A stretch of DNA of 64,000 nucleotides from Thermoleophilales bacterium (GCA_020636895.1 JACJWZ010000001.1:1-64000); one strand, 5' to 3'. Shown: positions 50,102 through 61,453, counted from the stretch's first letter. Numbers and translations are program-made. The notes: generated by a model from the sequence alone, not told the origin.

Positions 50102-52057
50102 CTACGCGCTCTCGGCCAATGCCTCGTCCGGCAGGACGAACGTCAGGTTGATCGCATCGCTGCCGTGCTCGGCGATCTCCGGGAACCGCACCCCCGGCAG
50201 GGCGTGGACGGCGAAGATCTCCTGCACGAGATCCTCGAAGCGGAGGAAGGCGATCGTCTGACCGGTCTCGATGTTGACCACCCAGACGCCGCACTGCCGC
50301 TCCTCCAACCGCCCGGTCAACGGCAGCCCGCCGAACGTCGACGACTCGCGGACCTCGCTCAGGCCGATGAACGCGAGCGGCCCGAGGAACGAGAGACCGC
50401 GCGTGAAGCCGGGAAGCTGCGCGACCGTCTCGACCTTCCCCGTGTCGAGATCGCAGACGCCGATCGAGCCCTCGCCCGACTCCAGCACCCAGAGCTTGTC
50501 GCGGTACCAGCGCGGGGAATGCGGCATCGAGAGCCCCGTGATCACCGGCTCCGACGACGGCACGTCCATGATCTGGCCGCCGCGCGCCTTGTTCTCACGC
50601 CAGCCGCCGGCCTCGTCGCTCGTCCCCAGCATCGACACGTACTTGACCTGGTCGTCGACGACCGCGAGCCCGTTCAGGTGGCAGCGGTCCTCGGCCGCGT
50701 ACTTGGTGATGAACGGCGGCCGCCAGCGGGGGACGAAGCTGTGGTCGGCGTCAAGCGTGCACAGGCAGGAGAAGCGCGTGTTGACGATCCACAGGTCGTC
50801 GGCGGCGTAGGCGATCTCGTGGATCCGGATGTCGCCCGTGTAGTGGGTGCGGCGGGGGACGAAGCAGGCGTCGTGCTTGCCCGGCGGCTGCAGCTTGTCG
50901 AGCAGGCTGGGAACGTTGTGGTACTCCCAGACCTGGGAGCGGGTGCCGACCGCCATCCGACCGCCGCGGACGTCGATCCCCATCGGGCTCTCGAACTGCC
51001 GGAAGTGGGTGTTCACCCCGGCGCCGTCCTTGCGGATGGCCACGAGCTTCCCCGTCTGGTAAGTGCTGACGAGCAGCGAGCTCTGCAGCTGGTCGAGGAT
51101 GTCGACGAGGTTGGCGCTGTTGACGCTCCGCAGCGGCGACTCGGTCGGTGAGTTCGGGTCGATCGGGCCTTTCGCCTTCGGCTTCGCCGCCGCCGGCTCG
51201 GCGACCAGCTCCCGGGCCCGGGTGGCCAGCTCGGAGGTCTCGGCGATCACCTGCTCGACCTCGGCCTCGCGCCGCCGCCAGGTCTCGGGAGCGCCGCGGC
51301 CGATCGTGGCGCCCATCGTCTCGCTCCACTCGAGTCGGGTGAAGTCGCAGAGCCGCCGCAGCTCCGTCTTCGGATCGGCGCGGAGGGCGGCGAAGTCGAC
51401 CACGCACCAGCGATCCGCGGGGATCTTCTCGAGATCGCCGAGCAGGATCCGCATCGTCATCGTCCACTGCGAGACGCAGATCTCCGGGAGCGACTTGCCG
51501 CTCAGCGCCCGCCATTCGGGCGTCAGCGGGTAGGACCACGGCGGTCCGTCCCAGCCCGGCAGCTCCGGGTAGCTGACGTGCCGCCCCGACTGCCACCCCT
51601 CGAGCATCCCGGCGAGGCTCTCGCGCGGGTCCCTGTAGACGTAGACGAACATCGCCTGCGGGAAGACCCCGAGCAGGAACGGGATGCGAAGCGCGTTGGC
51701 CGGGGTCGCATCGAGCAGGCGCAGGTCGGTCGCCTCATCGGCCGGATGCTCGCCGGCGGCGTTGCGCAGCCCGGCAGAGATCAGTGAGCGCAGCCTGCCA
51801 CCCGGCTCGGGGCCGAGGGTGTCGGTCGCGTTCAGGCGGTTGCTGTCCCAGCCGCGACCGGCGGGGGAGAGGGCGGGCATTGCGTCGAAGACCGCGCCGC
51901 CTTCGGGTCCCTCGGCGGTCCAGGCGGAAGGCGATCCGGCGAGGCCCTCAGCCAGCACGCGCGAGCCCGAGCTCGGCGGCGCGACGACGAAGAGCGGCTT
52001 CGCGAACCGGTTGGCTGCCGCCGGGCGGAGCTCCTCGTCAGGGGCCTGCTCGCTCAT
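50102..52057 (-). CDS. Sulfotransferase domain fused to a TIGR03032-family domain
   Basis: 651 residues. Residues ~15-290 form a sulfotransferase: the 5'-phosphosulfate loop FVVAPPSSGSRVLAEGLAG and the 3'-phosphate motif FVYVYRDPRESLAGMLEGW. These enzymes transfer sulfate from PAPS to a sugar, lipid or peptide. Residues ~325-640 match the TIGR03032 family (SLLVSTYQTGKLVAIRKDG, HYTGDIRIHEIAYAADDLWI, PHSPRWYRDKLWVLESGEG), a beta-propeller-like domain of unknown function. The two are separate proteins in many genomes. No signal peptide, so probably cytosolic. Confidence 0.87.
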   Translation of the reverse strand: MSEQAPDEELRPAAANRFAKPLFVVAPPSSGSRVLAEGLAGSPSAWTAEGPEGGAVFDAMPALSPAGRGWDSNRLNATDTLGPEPGGRLRSLISAGLRNAAGEHPADEATDLRLLDATPANALRIPFLLGVFPQAMFVYVYRDPRESLAGMLEGWQSGRHVSYPELPGWDGPPWSYPLTPEWRALSGKSLPEICVSQWTMTMRILLGDLEKIPADRWCVVDFAALRADPKTELRRLCDFTRLEWSETMGATIGRGAPETWRRREAEVEQVIAETSELATRARELVAEPAAAKPKAKGPIDPNSPTESPLRSVNSANLVDILDQLQSSLLVSTYQTGKLVAIRKDGAGVNTHFRQFESPMGIDVRGGRMAVGTRSQVWEYHNVPSLLDKLQPPGKHDACFVPRRTHYTGDIRIHEIAYAADDLWIVNTRFSCLCTLDADHSFVPRWRPPFITKYAAEDRCHLNGLAVVDDQVKYVSMLGTSDEAGGWRENKARGGQIMDVPSSEPVITGLSMPHSPRWYRDKLWVLESGEGSIGVCDLDTGKVETVAQLPGFTRGLSFLGPLAFIGLSEVRESSTFGGLPLTGRLEERQCGVWVVNIETGQTIAFLRFEDLVQEIFAVHALPGVRFPEIAEHGSDAINLTFVLPDEALAESA

Positions 52058-52090
52058 GCGGCGGGAGTCTGCCGGGCGGGCCGACGGCCG

Positions 52091-52387
52091 CTAGGCGTGC
52101 CGGTCGTGGAAGCGTGCGGAGGCCGCCGGCTGCGTCACCCGCATCTTGCCCTCGTCATCGGGGCAGGGGACCGGGAGCGCATCGGGCGCGTGGGGGCCGC
52201 GACGGGGGTTGCGGGGGCGCCGGGGCTGGCGCCGGAAGTGGTCGCGCCGGCTGCCGCCCTCGTCCTCGGCCGACTCCGCAGGGTCGGGCTCGGCCTTGAC
52301 GGCATGCCAGATAAGCCACGCCGCTGCGAGCACCGGGATCTTCAGGATCAGGCCCATGAAGATGAACATCTCGAGGCCGACGTCCAT
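52091..52387 (-). CDS. Small single-span membrane protein
   Basis: 98 residues from ATG 52387. One hydrophobic span (MFIFMGLILKIPVLAAAWLI) is followed by a charged, Arg/Pro-rich cytoplasmic tail (RRDHFRRQPRRPRNPRRGP). It sits 33 bases upstream of the sulfotransferase fusion on the same strand and may be cotranscribed. No family recognised. Confidence 0.65.
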   Translation of the reverse strand: MDVGLEMFIFMGLILKIPVLAAAWLIWHAVKAEPDPAESAEDEGGSRRDHFRRQPRRPRNPRRGPHAPDALPVPCPDDEGKMRVTQPAASARFHDRHA

Positions 52388-52412
52388 GTACGGCGATCAG
52401 TCTAGAGGGCCG

Positions 52413-52907
52413 TCAAACGTGACCGCCGGACCAGTCGATCAGGACATCGACGTGCGCGTCGGTGAGCCCGACGGCCGCGTCCGTCTGCACGAGGAGGGTC
52501 GGTTCGGTCCTCGCCGCCGCCCATTCATGGCAGCTCGCATCGAGCGAGTCGTCGATCCAGGCGAGCCGCCTTCCCTGCGCGTAATCCCCGATCGGCTCGA
52601 GCTTCCAATGGGCGCTGCCGAAGCGCGCCGCCCCGCCGAAGTGCAGCACCGGGAGCGCCGGGAGCCCGAGCAGGAGCAGCAGGTACTCGTTGGCGCGATC
52701 CTCCCAGCCGGTCGCCCAGATCAGCTCGTAATGGGGGAGCAGACGCTGCAACCGCGCCCCGGTCTCGACCGCGATGCAGTGCGCCATGCCGTCGATCAGC
52801 TGGAACTTGCAGGGAGCGTTCTCCGCCGGCCCCTCGAAGCCGAACAGGCTGATGACGCCGTCGACGTCGACGGCGAGGACTGGCTTGGTGGAGTCCGGCT
52901 CCGGCAC
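52413..52907 (-). CDS. HAD-like protein
   Basis: 164 residues from GTG 52907. This start is chosen because longer ones (up to 53018) would run into the rpsL promoter and gene. KPVLAVDVDGVISLFGF carries the DxDGV nucleophile motif of haloacid-dehalogenase phosphatases. HYELIWATGWEDRANEY is a motif-II-like T/S region and RLAWIDDSLD the motif-III/IV acidic pair. Small HAD proteins of this type act on phosphorylated metabolites; the substrate is unknown. Divergent from rpsL. Confidence 0.75.
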   Translation of the reverse strand: MPEPDSTKPVLAVDVDGVISLFGFEGPAENAPCKFQLIDGMAHCIAVETGARLQRLLPHYELIWATGWEDRANEYLLLLLGLPALPVLHFGGAARFGSAHWKLEPIGDYAQGRRLAWIDDSLDASCHEWAAARTEPTLLVQTDAAVGLTDAHVDVLIDWSGGHV

Positions 52908-52969
52908 GCGCCCAAGCCTAGATACATGGACCGCGAACATGGACCGTGGCGGCGCCGGTAACGGCCGGT

Positions 52970-52999
52970 TTGCCACGGGCTCGGCTTGATCGCTACTAT
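52970..52999 (+). promoter_or_regulatory. Promoter of rpsL-rpsG
   Basis: TTGCCA (52970-52975), 18-base spacer, TACTAT (52994-52999). The rpsL GTG is at 53008, only 8 bases after the -10 box, so transcription should start at or within two or three bases of the start codon. Confidence 0.7.
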
Positions 53000-53007
53000 C
53001 CCGCGCC

Positions 53008-53403
53008 GTGCCGACCACCAGTCAGCTAGTCAGGAAGGGTCGAAAGACCCCGCGCAAGAAGGTCGCGACGCCCGGTCTCAAGTCGGGCCAGGGCCGCAAG
53101 GCGCGCATCGCCGCCCCGCAGAGGCGCGGCGTCTGCACCCGTGTCTACACGGCGACGCCGAAGAAGCCGAACTCCGCGCTTCGCAAGGTCGCCCGCGTCC
53201 GGCTGACCAACGGGATGGAGGTCACCTCCTACATCCCCGGTGAGGGCCACAACCTTCAGGAGCACTCCGTCGTCCTCGTCCGCGGCGGCCGCGTCAAGGA
53301 TCTGCCGGGTGTCCGCTACAAGGTCGTGCGGGGAACGCTCGACGCCTCCGGCGTTTCCGAGCGCAAGCAGTCCCGCTCCCAGTACGGCGTCAAGGCGTCC
53401 TAG
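53008..53403 (+). CDS. rpsL: 30S ribosomal protein S12
   Basis: 131 residues from GTG 53008. The decoding-site signatures TATPKKPNSALRKVARVRL and GGRVKDLPGVRYKVVRG are intact, including the lysines (in TPKKPNS and RVKDLPG) whose mutation gives streptomycin resistance, so wild type there. About seven residues longer than E. coli S12 because of a basic insert (LKSGQGRKARIAAPQRR). Probably leaderless or nearly so. Confidence 0.97.
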   Translation: MPTTSQLVRKGRKTPRKKVATPGLKSGQGRKARIAAPQRRGVCTRVYTATPKKPNSALRKVARVRLTNGMEVTSYIPGEGHNLQEHSVVLVRGGRVKDLPGVRYKVVRGTLDASGVSERKQSRSQYGVKAS

Positions 53404-53411
53404 CTCTTCGA

Positions 53412-53879
53412 ATGCGTCGTAACCGCGCCACAACCCGCGTCGTCGCGCCCGATTCGCGCTACCGCAACCGGCTCGTCCAGCAGGTCATCAACAAGGTGAT
53501 GCTCGACGGCAAGAAGTCGACGGCCGAGCGGATCGTCTACGACGCCCTCGCCGTAGTCGGCGAGCGCACCGGCAAGACCCCGACCGACGTCCTCGACGAC
53601 GCCATCCGCGAGCTCACCCCGGTCCTCGAGGTGAAGTCCCGCCGCGTCGGCGGCGCCACCTACCAGGTGCCCGTCGAGGTGCCGCAGCGCCGAGCCCGCA
53701 CCCTCGCGGTCCGCTGGCTCGTCCAGTTCGCCCGCAACCGCGGCGAGAAGTCGATGTCAGAGCGCCTTGCTCGCGAGATCATGGACGCCAGCTCCCAGCA
53801 GGGCGGCGCCTACAAGCGCAAGGACGACATCTACCGCATGGCGCAGGCCAACAAGGCCTTCGCCCACTACCGCTGGTAG
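53412..53879 (+). CDS. rpsG: 30S ribosomal protein S7
   Basis: 155 residues from ATG 53412, 8 bases after rpsL. MRRNRATTRVVAPDSRYRNR, VQQVINKVMLDGKKSTAERI, VGGATYQVPVEVPQRRARTL and the C-terminal QANKAFAHYRW are the normal S7 blocks. S7 nucleates the 30S head. fusA usually follows; here 4.1 kb separates them. Confidence 0.97.
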   Translation: MRRNRATTRVVAPDSRYRNRLVQQVINKVMLDGKKSTAERIVYDALAVVGERTGKTPTDVLDDAIRELTPVLEVKSRRVGGATYQVPVEVPQRRARTLAVRWLVQFARNRGEKSMSERLAREIMDASSQQGGAYKRKDDIYRMAQANKAFAHYRW

Positions 53880-54025
53880 TCCGGCGGACGGAGAGACGCC
53901 GGCTCGGCGTCGTCGTCGGCTCACGGCCAATCGGCCTATCGCCTCCTCCTCCTTGATCTGACGCCTCTCCGACTCGCCGGATGTCGCTGGCGGGTTGCGG
54001 CCATCCGGCCGGCGGCTCGGGGCGG

Positions 54026-54132
54026 CCAGCGGGGCGTCTGAAGCCAACATGTTGGCCTAAGGCAACCCGCTGGAGGGAGCGGAGGCTCCGGAGCACTTTC
54101 GGGCCCCATGGTTGGGCGAGGGCGCCGAAGGG
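54026..54132 (+). repeat. Structured dispersed repeat, copy B
   Basis: Matches 23696-23803. Outer stem CCAGCGGG (54026-54033) / CCCGCTGG (54066-54073) encloses the palindrome GCCAACATGTTGGC (54043-54056); the third hairpin is CCGGAG-CAC-TTTCGG (54088-54102). Base changes relative to copy A keep the pairing. Apart from this repeat and the remnant that follows, 53880-54309 holds nothing I recognise. Confidence 0.75.
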
Positions 54133-54272
54133 GGAGAGGAGCCGCCGCCGGCCGGACCGCCATGCCCACGCGAGGGCCGGGCGCCCCATGTCCTCGCCAG
54201 CCAATCCCTGCGGAGCACCTGCGGAGCACGTCGGCTTGGGTCCGTACCTGGACAACGCCAAGATCCTCACCG

Positions 54273-54365
54273 GGCGAGAAGAAGGCGAAGGTGACGGTGA
54301 CGGTCGAGCTCACCGACGGGAGCGGGAACTCGGCGAAGAGGTCGCTGAAGCTGAAGCTGAAGTAG
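54273..54365 (+). pseudogene. Remnant of the basic C-terminal domain of a secreted protein
   Basis: The frame ends GEKKAKVTVTVELTDGSGNS then AKRSLKLKLK and a TAG at 54363-54365. It closely resembles the ends of the beta-helix proteins here (GEKAKASLSVTLTDAAGNS; VELSDGAGNS). No upstream coding part exists, only repeat copy B. It also underlies the 3' end of the minus-strand gene 54310-55008, whose Ser/Arg-rich last residues are the antisense reading of it. Confidence 0.55.
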
Positions 54366-55008
54366 CCCGCGCCCGGCGGCGCCCTCGCGCGACCGCCTCC
54401 TCGCGGTCGGGTCCCTCGCCGTCCGCTTCCGTTGCGGCGTCCTCCTCCTCGCCGGAGTCGCCCGTGATGTCGCCCTCCGGCCCCGCCTCGTCCGCCTCGC
54501 CCTCGTCCTCGGCCTCCTCCTCTCGCCGCCTGCGCCGGCTCGCGATCAACTCCGCGGGAGCGCGCAGCTGCGAGCTGCTCTGCGTCGCGAACCCGACCGT
54601 GGCGAGCCCGAGGATCACGGTCCCGACCGCCTCGAGCCAGAAGCCCGTTCCGGGGTCGGCGCGAGCGTCGGCGAAGTAGAGCGTCTGATCCTCGCTGAGC
54701 GGCCCGGCCTTGCCGGCGTCGGGGAGGTCGAGGACGACGAAGAGGAGGAGCGCCGCGCAGCCGAGCACCGCGGTGGCGAACGCCACCGCCCGCAGGCCGG
54801 TGACGATCGCGTAGACCATCGCCGCGACCGTCAGGACCGCCAGGATCAGCAGCGCGAAGCTGTGCCGGTCGGAGGCGGTCGAGACCACCTGCGGCTCGCC
54901 GCCCGACGTGAACTCGAACGTCGTCATGAACTCCGAGATCGCGACCATCGCCGCCGCGGAGACGATCACGACCGGAAGCAGCAGCTCCGCGCGGAGCAGG
55001 CGGCTCAA
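54310..55008 (-). CDS. Four-span membrane protein, function unknown
   Basis: 232 residues. Spans: LLLPVVIVSAAAMVAISEF, SFALLILAVLTVAAMVYAIV, VAFATAVLGCAALLLFVVLDL (shortened here to VLGCAALLLFVVL) and FWLEAVGTVILGLATVGFA. The last ~70 residues are highly charged (RRRRREEEAEDEGEADEAGP) and end in a Ser/Arg/Ala stretch produced by reading across the gene remnant beneath it. The natural end may once have been earlier. Start overlaps the end of 55005-56516 by 4 bases, so the two are coupled. Confidence 0.72.
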   Translation of the reverse strand: MSRLLRAELLLPVVIVSAAAMVAISEFMTTFEFTSGGEPQVVSTASDRHSFALLILAVLTVAAMVYAIVTGLRAVAFATAVLGCAALLLFVVLDLPDAGKAGPLSEDQTLYFADARADPGTGFWLEAVGTVILGLATVGFATQSSSQLRAPAELIASRRRRREEEAEDEGEADEAGPEGDITGDSGEEEDAATEADGEGPDREEAVARGRRRARATSASASATSSPSSRSRR

Positions 55009-56516
55009 GCCCTGGCTCCCTCGACCCGCGGGTCGCGACGGAGGGAGCGGCGCCGAACGCGCGAGCCGCGGGAAGCTCGGGCGGGGCGGGAGGCTCCGGC
55101 CAGGCGCAGTTCGCGCCCGAGGAGCAGGGACGAGAGGGTCAGCAGCAGCCCCGAGAAGAGCTGCGCGTAGAAGCCGCCGACCAGCGTCGCCTCGACGCCG
55201 GTGTAGGCGATGGCCTCCTCGCCGGGATCAAGCCCGACGGACCGGTCGTGGATCAGCCCGACTGCGATCGCGATGAGTCCCGCCAGCGCGATCAGCCGGC
55301 AAAGCCGCCAGCGCCCCGTCAACGCCGCCCCGAGGAGGACGAGCGCCACGGCGGCCAGTGGCACCATCAAGTAGGAGTGGGCGCTCCCGGTGTCCGCCGT
55401 CTCGGCGACGGGAGCGGGGGCGACGGTTTGGATCCCCTCGGCGTAGGCGTCGTTGCCGATCGAGATGTTGCGGTAGACGGCGAACTGCGAGAGCGCGAGC
55501 AGGATCGCCGCGCCGGCGACGACGAGCGCCAGGACCCTGACCGGCGTGACCTGCCTTGAGACCGCATCGATGGCACGGCGGATCGCCCGCAGGACGGCGC
55601 GGACCGGACCATCGAGGAAGCGGAAGACCGCGATCAGCCCGGTGAGCACGAAGCCGAGCGCCGTGAAGAAGATCGCGAAGCCGGCCGCGAGGACGTTGAG
55701 CGCGCCGGCGCCGGCCTTCGGAGCCGCCTTGGCGATGCGCCCCTTGGTCTCGATCGCACCCCGCTTCAGGGCGGTGCCGGCGCCCACCCCGAGGCGCTTG
55801 GCTCGTGTCCCGGCCCGTTTCGCGCCGGAGTGCTCTCCGCGCTTGCGCGTTCGCTTCGCCCCGCCCCGCTTGCGTGCCGGCTTCGACCCGGCGGCCTCGC
55901 CCTTGCGCTGGCGCGCGCTCGGGAGCTGCTTGGTCCCGCTGTCCCGGTCGTCCTCCTCGGCGCTGCGCGGCTTCTTCGCATCGTCGCGCTTCGTCGCCTT
56001 CGACGGCTTCTTCGCGCTCTCGCGCTTGCCCGGGGCGGTCGCCTTCTTGGCGCTCTCGCCCTTGCTGGAGCCGGTCAGCTTCTTCGCGCTCTCGCGCGTC
56101 TCGGAAGCGCTTGGCTTCCCGGACGCCTTCGGCGCGTCCGACTTCGCGGCACGCCGGCCCTTTGCCCGCTTCGCGCGCCGCTCCGCCCGTTCGTCGCCGT
56201 CGCCCTCCTCCCGCGCCGCCCGCTCCTTGACGGGCTCCGAACCAGCCGGCTCCTCCTTGGCGGCGATCAGCTTCTTGCGCTGCTCCTCGCGCTTGCGGTC
56301 GTGCTTCGACCGCTGAGGTTGCTTCGCGGCGCCGCCCGCCGCCTTCCCGCCGGCGTTCGCAGCCTCGGTGTCGGCGCTGGGCTCGCCGTCACCCTCCTGG
56401 CCTTCGCCCTTCGCCTTCGCTGCGAGGCCGCCGCGTGCCCGCCGCGCCCGCTCGCGTCGCTCACGGGCGAGCTCCTCGCGCTCGCGGTCCTCGTCGCTGC
56501 GTTTGCGCCGGCTCAC
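55005..56516 (-). CDS. Membrane protein with a long basic disordered N-terminus
   Basis: 503 residues. Residues 1-~260 are dominated by Lys, Arg, Glu, Ala and Ser (ESAKK-type repeats: ESAKKLTGSSKGESAKKATA, KRESAKKPSKATKRDDAKK) and are probably disordered and cytoplasmic. About five membrane spans follow, e.g. AGFAIFFTALGFVLTGLIAVF, kept as FFTALGFVLTGLIAV, VLALVVAGAAILLALSQFAV, MVPLAAVALVLLGAALTG, LIALAGLIAIAVGLI and FYAQLFSGLLLTLSSLLLG. No family recognised. Same operon as 54310-55008. 56517-56672 upstream shows no gene. Confidence 0.75.
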   Translation of the reverse strand: MSRRKRSDEDREREELARERRERARRARGGLAAKAKGEGQEGDGEPSADTEAANAGGKAAGGAAKQPQRSKHDRKREEQRKKLIAAKEEPAGSEPVKERAAREEGDGDERAERRAKRAKGRRAAKSDAPKASGKPSASETRESAKKLTGSSKGESAKKATAPGKRESAKKPSKATKRDDAKKPRSAEEDDRDSGTKQLPSARQRKGEAAGSKPARKRGGAKRTRKRGEHSGAKRAGTRAKRLGVGAGTALKRGAIETKGRIAKAAPKAGAGALNVLAAGFAIFFTALGFVLTGLIAVFRFLDGPVRAVLRAIRRAIDAVSRQVTPVRVLALVVAGAAILLALSQFAVYRNISIGNDAYAEGIQTVAPAPVAETADTGSAHSYLMVPLAAVALVLLGAALTGRWRLCRLIALAGLIAIAVGLIHDRSVGLDPGEEAIAYTGVEATLVGGFYAQLFSGLLLTLSSLLLGRELRLAGASRPARASRGSRVRRRSLRRDPRVEGARA

Positions 56517-56672
56517 GACCGCCGCCTCCGGCGCAGCGTGCCTCCCGCCTGAAGCGGCTCGGCTGCGATCAAGAAAACCGTGATTCCCATGTCTCCGCCC
56601 GCACTCCCCGTAGGTGCCGTCGTCACACTCTAAGCCCTGCCGCGGGTCGCCCTCAGCCCGCCCTCGCCGCGA

Positions 56673-57692
56673 TCAGCCGCCGCCGCCCCGAGGCGCTTCG
56701 GCGCCGGGGAAGTAATGGACGCGCACGTGGTCGCCTCTCTCGTTCTCGCCGATGAACGTGAACTCGGTCGGAAGCCACAGCGCGTGGTTGAAGTAGCGCT
56801 TCAGCCCATCGTTCTCGACTTCGTAGACGACCCCGGCACCGCGGACGTCCGTCCCCTCGACGAAGCGCTGCTTGAGCAGGTCCCGGCCCTGCAGCGCGAG
56901 CAGGACCGCCATGCTGCTCATCCGGTGGGCCGGCGCGACGAAGGCGCGGTAGTACCAGAGGTGCATGTCGAGCTGGGGGTTGCGCTGCAGGTAAGCGGTC
57001 GAGACTCCGACGACGCCGTCCTCGTCGTGGACGCCGACCAGCAGCACCTCGAGGATGCGGCGCTGCGCCTCGGCCGGAGGGATCACGCCTTCGCGGGTCC
57101 AGAGATCGATGACGTCCTGGCCACTGACCTCGTCTTGGGCGGCGAAGACGTCGATCCGCAGCCCCGGGCCGAGCTGTGGGTTCTCCTCACCCTGCTCGGC
57201 GACCCCGGGGCCGATCACCGCCCCGTCGAAGTAGGCGACGCGGATCTCGTCGCCGCTGTCGGCATGCCCGGCGTAGTGGAAGCCCGGCGCCCCGTCCCAG
57301 ACGGCATCGGGCCGGAGCGCCGCGCGCTGGACGGGGACGGGAACGCAGAGCCCGATCGGGCCCTCGCCGGTGGCGGCGAACTCCTCCTCGAGCGCCGCGA
57401 AGGCGGCATCCGTCATCTCCGCGTCAGCAGCGTCCTGGAGATCCGGCCGGATGAAGCTGCGGTAGATCCAGAAGCGGCGACCGCCGACGACGTCGACGCG
57501 GTCGGCGAACGCCGAGTTCGCTCCGGCGACCGCGCCCGACTCGTCGCGCAGCACGCAGACGACCTCGGCGAGCCGCTGTCGCGCGGCGGCCTCGTTGAGC
57601 GCGCCCTGCCCGGACCAGAAGGAGACGAGCTCGTCCCCGACCGCCGGCTCGAGCCGGCCGCGGACGACGTCGATCGAGTGTCCCTGGCCCAT
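56673..57692 (-). CDS. Internally duplicated protein, possibly acetyltransferase-like, function unknown
   Basis: 339 residues made of two homologous halves. Half one has ELVSFWSGQGALNEAAARQR, VCVLRDESGAVAGANSAF, FWIYRSFIRPDLQ and IRVAYFDGAVI. Half two has DVIDLWTREGVIPPAEAQRR, VGVHDEDGVVGVSTAYL, LWYYRAFVAPAHR and VRVHYFPGA. The D-E/D-x-G-x-V-x-G strand followed by a helix is reminiscent of GNAT acetyltransferases, but the acetyl-CoA loop is not obvious. It lies alone between the membrane-protein pair and the fusA promoter. Coding status is well supported; function is open. Confidence 0.8.
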   Translation of the reverse strand: MGQGHSIDVVRGRLEPAVGDELVSFWSGQGALNEAAARQRLAEVVCVLRDESGAVAGANSAFADRVDVVGGRRFWIYRSFIRPDLQDAADAEMTDAAFAALEEEFAATGEGPIGLCVPVPVQRAALRPDAVWDGAPGFHYAGHADSGDEIRVAYFDGAVIGPGVAEQGEENPQLGPGLRIDVFAAQDEVSGQDVIDLWTREGVIPPAEAQRRILEVLLVGVHDEDGVVGVSTAYLQRNPQLDMHLWYYRAFVAPAHRMSSMAVLLALQGRDLLKQRFVEGTDVRGAGVVYEVENDGLKRYFNHALWLPTEFTFIGENERGDHVRVHYFPGAEAPRGGGG

Positions 57693-57786
57693 CCCGGCTC
57701 ATCCTCGCACGGGTCAGCCGGCTTGTGCCGCGACCCCGGTCAGTAGGGTGCGTCCCTTTCCGCAGGGAGCGGACGCCCGGGCGGGT

Positions 57787-57814
57787 TTGACCGCCCGTGA
57801 ACCCCTGCTAACAT
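57787..57814 (+). promoter_or_regulatory. Promoter of fusA-tuf
   Basis: TTGACC (57787-57792), 16-base spacer, TAACAT (57809-57814). It gives a leader of about 180 bases before fusA that carries an attenuator-like hairpin. No other gene is seen in 57693-58001. Confidence 0.65.
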
Positions 57815-57927
57815 CTCGCGTCGCTCGCGAGGCCCTCTGGGCCACGCCGGGCGCGCTCCAAACGATGGAGATCGGGCTTACATAGACAGCCCCCGGGCAC
57901 GCTGACGCGACATCACGAAGTTCGTCG

Positions 57928-57946
57928 GGCCCGCAAGGGCCTTTTC
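57928..57946 (+). terminator. Attenuator-like hairpin in the fusA leader
   Basis: GGCCC (57928-57932), loop GCAA, GGGCC (57937-57941), then TTTTCT. It is a compact intrinsic terminator placed ~55 bases before the fusA start and downstream of the promoter. Confidence 0.55.
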
Positions 57947-58001
57947 TATGCGCTGAATCCCACTCCGAACGCCGCAGTCAACCCAGGAACCGCTGAGACA
58001 C

Positions 58002-60110
<2,109 letters not shown>

Positions 60111-60133
60111 CCGATCTCGCTACGCTGAATCGG

Positions 60134-60162
60134 TTGCCCTGAAACAGGCCGGCCCATACGGC
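60134..60162 (+). promoter_or_regulatory. Candidate tuf promoter
   Basis: TTGCCC (60134-60139), 17-base spacer, TACGGC (60157-60162), in the 131-base gap between fusA and tuf. A dedicated tuf promoter is common because EF-Tu is needed in excess. Confidence 0.45.
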
Positions 60163-60241
60163 GCCAAGCAGAACTTAGAAGAGCAACAAGACGTAAACGA
60201 CGGGCCCGCGAGGCCCCCCGAAAGGAACACGAGAGAGCGAC

Positions 60242-61429
<1,188 letters not shown>

Positions 61430-61453
61430 CGACTAGACGAGATACGAGGGCGA

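Noticed and set aside
52908..53018. Longer start for the HAD-like gene (ATG/GTG up to 53018)
   Set aside because: Would overlap the rpsL promoter and start codon; the upstream residues show no family similarity.
57595..57885. Plus-strand open frame over the fusA promoter
   Set aside because: Antisense to the start of 56673-57692 and then crosses the promoter; no family and no ribosome site.
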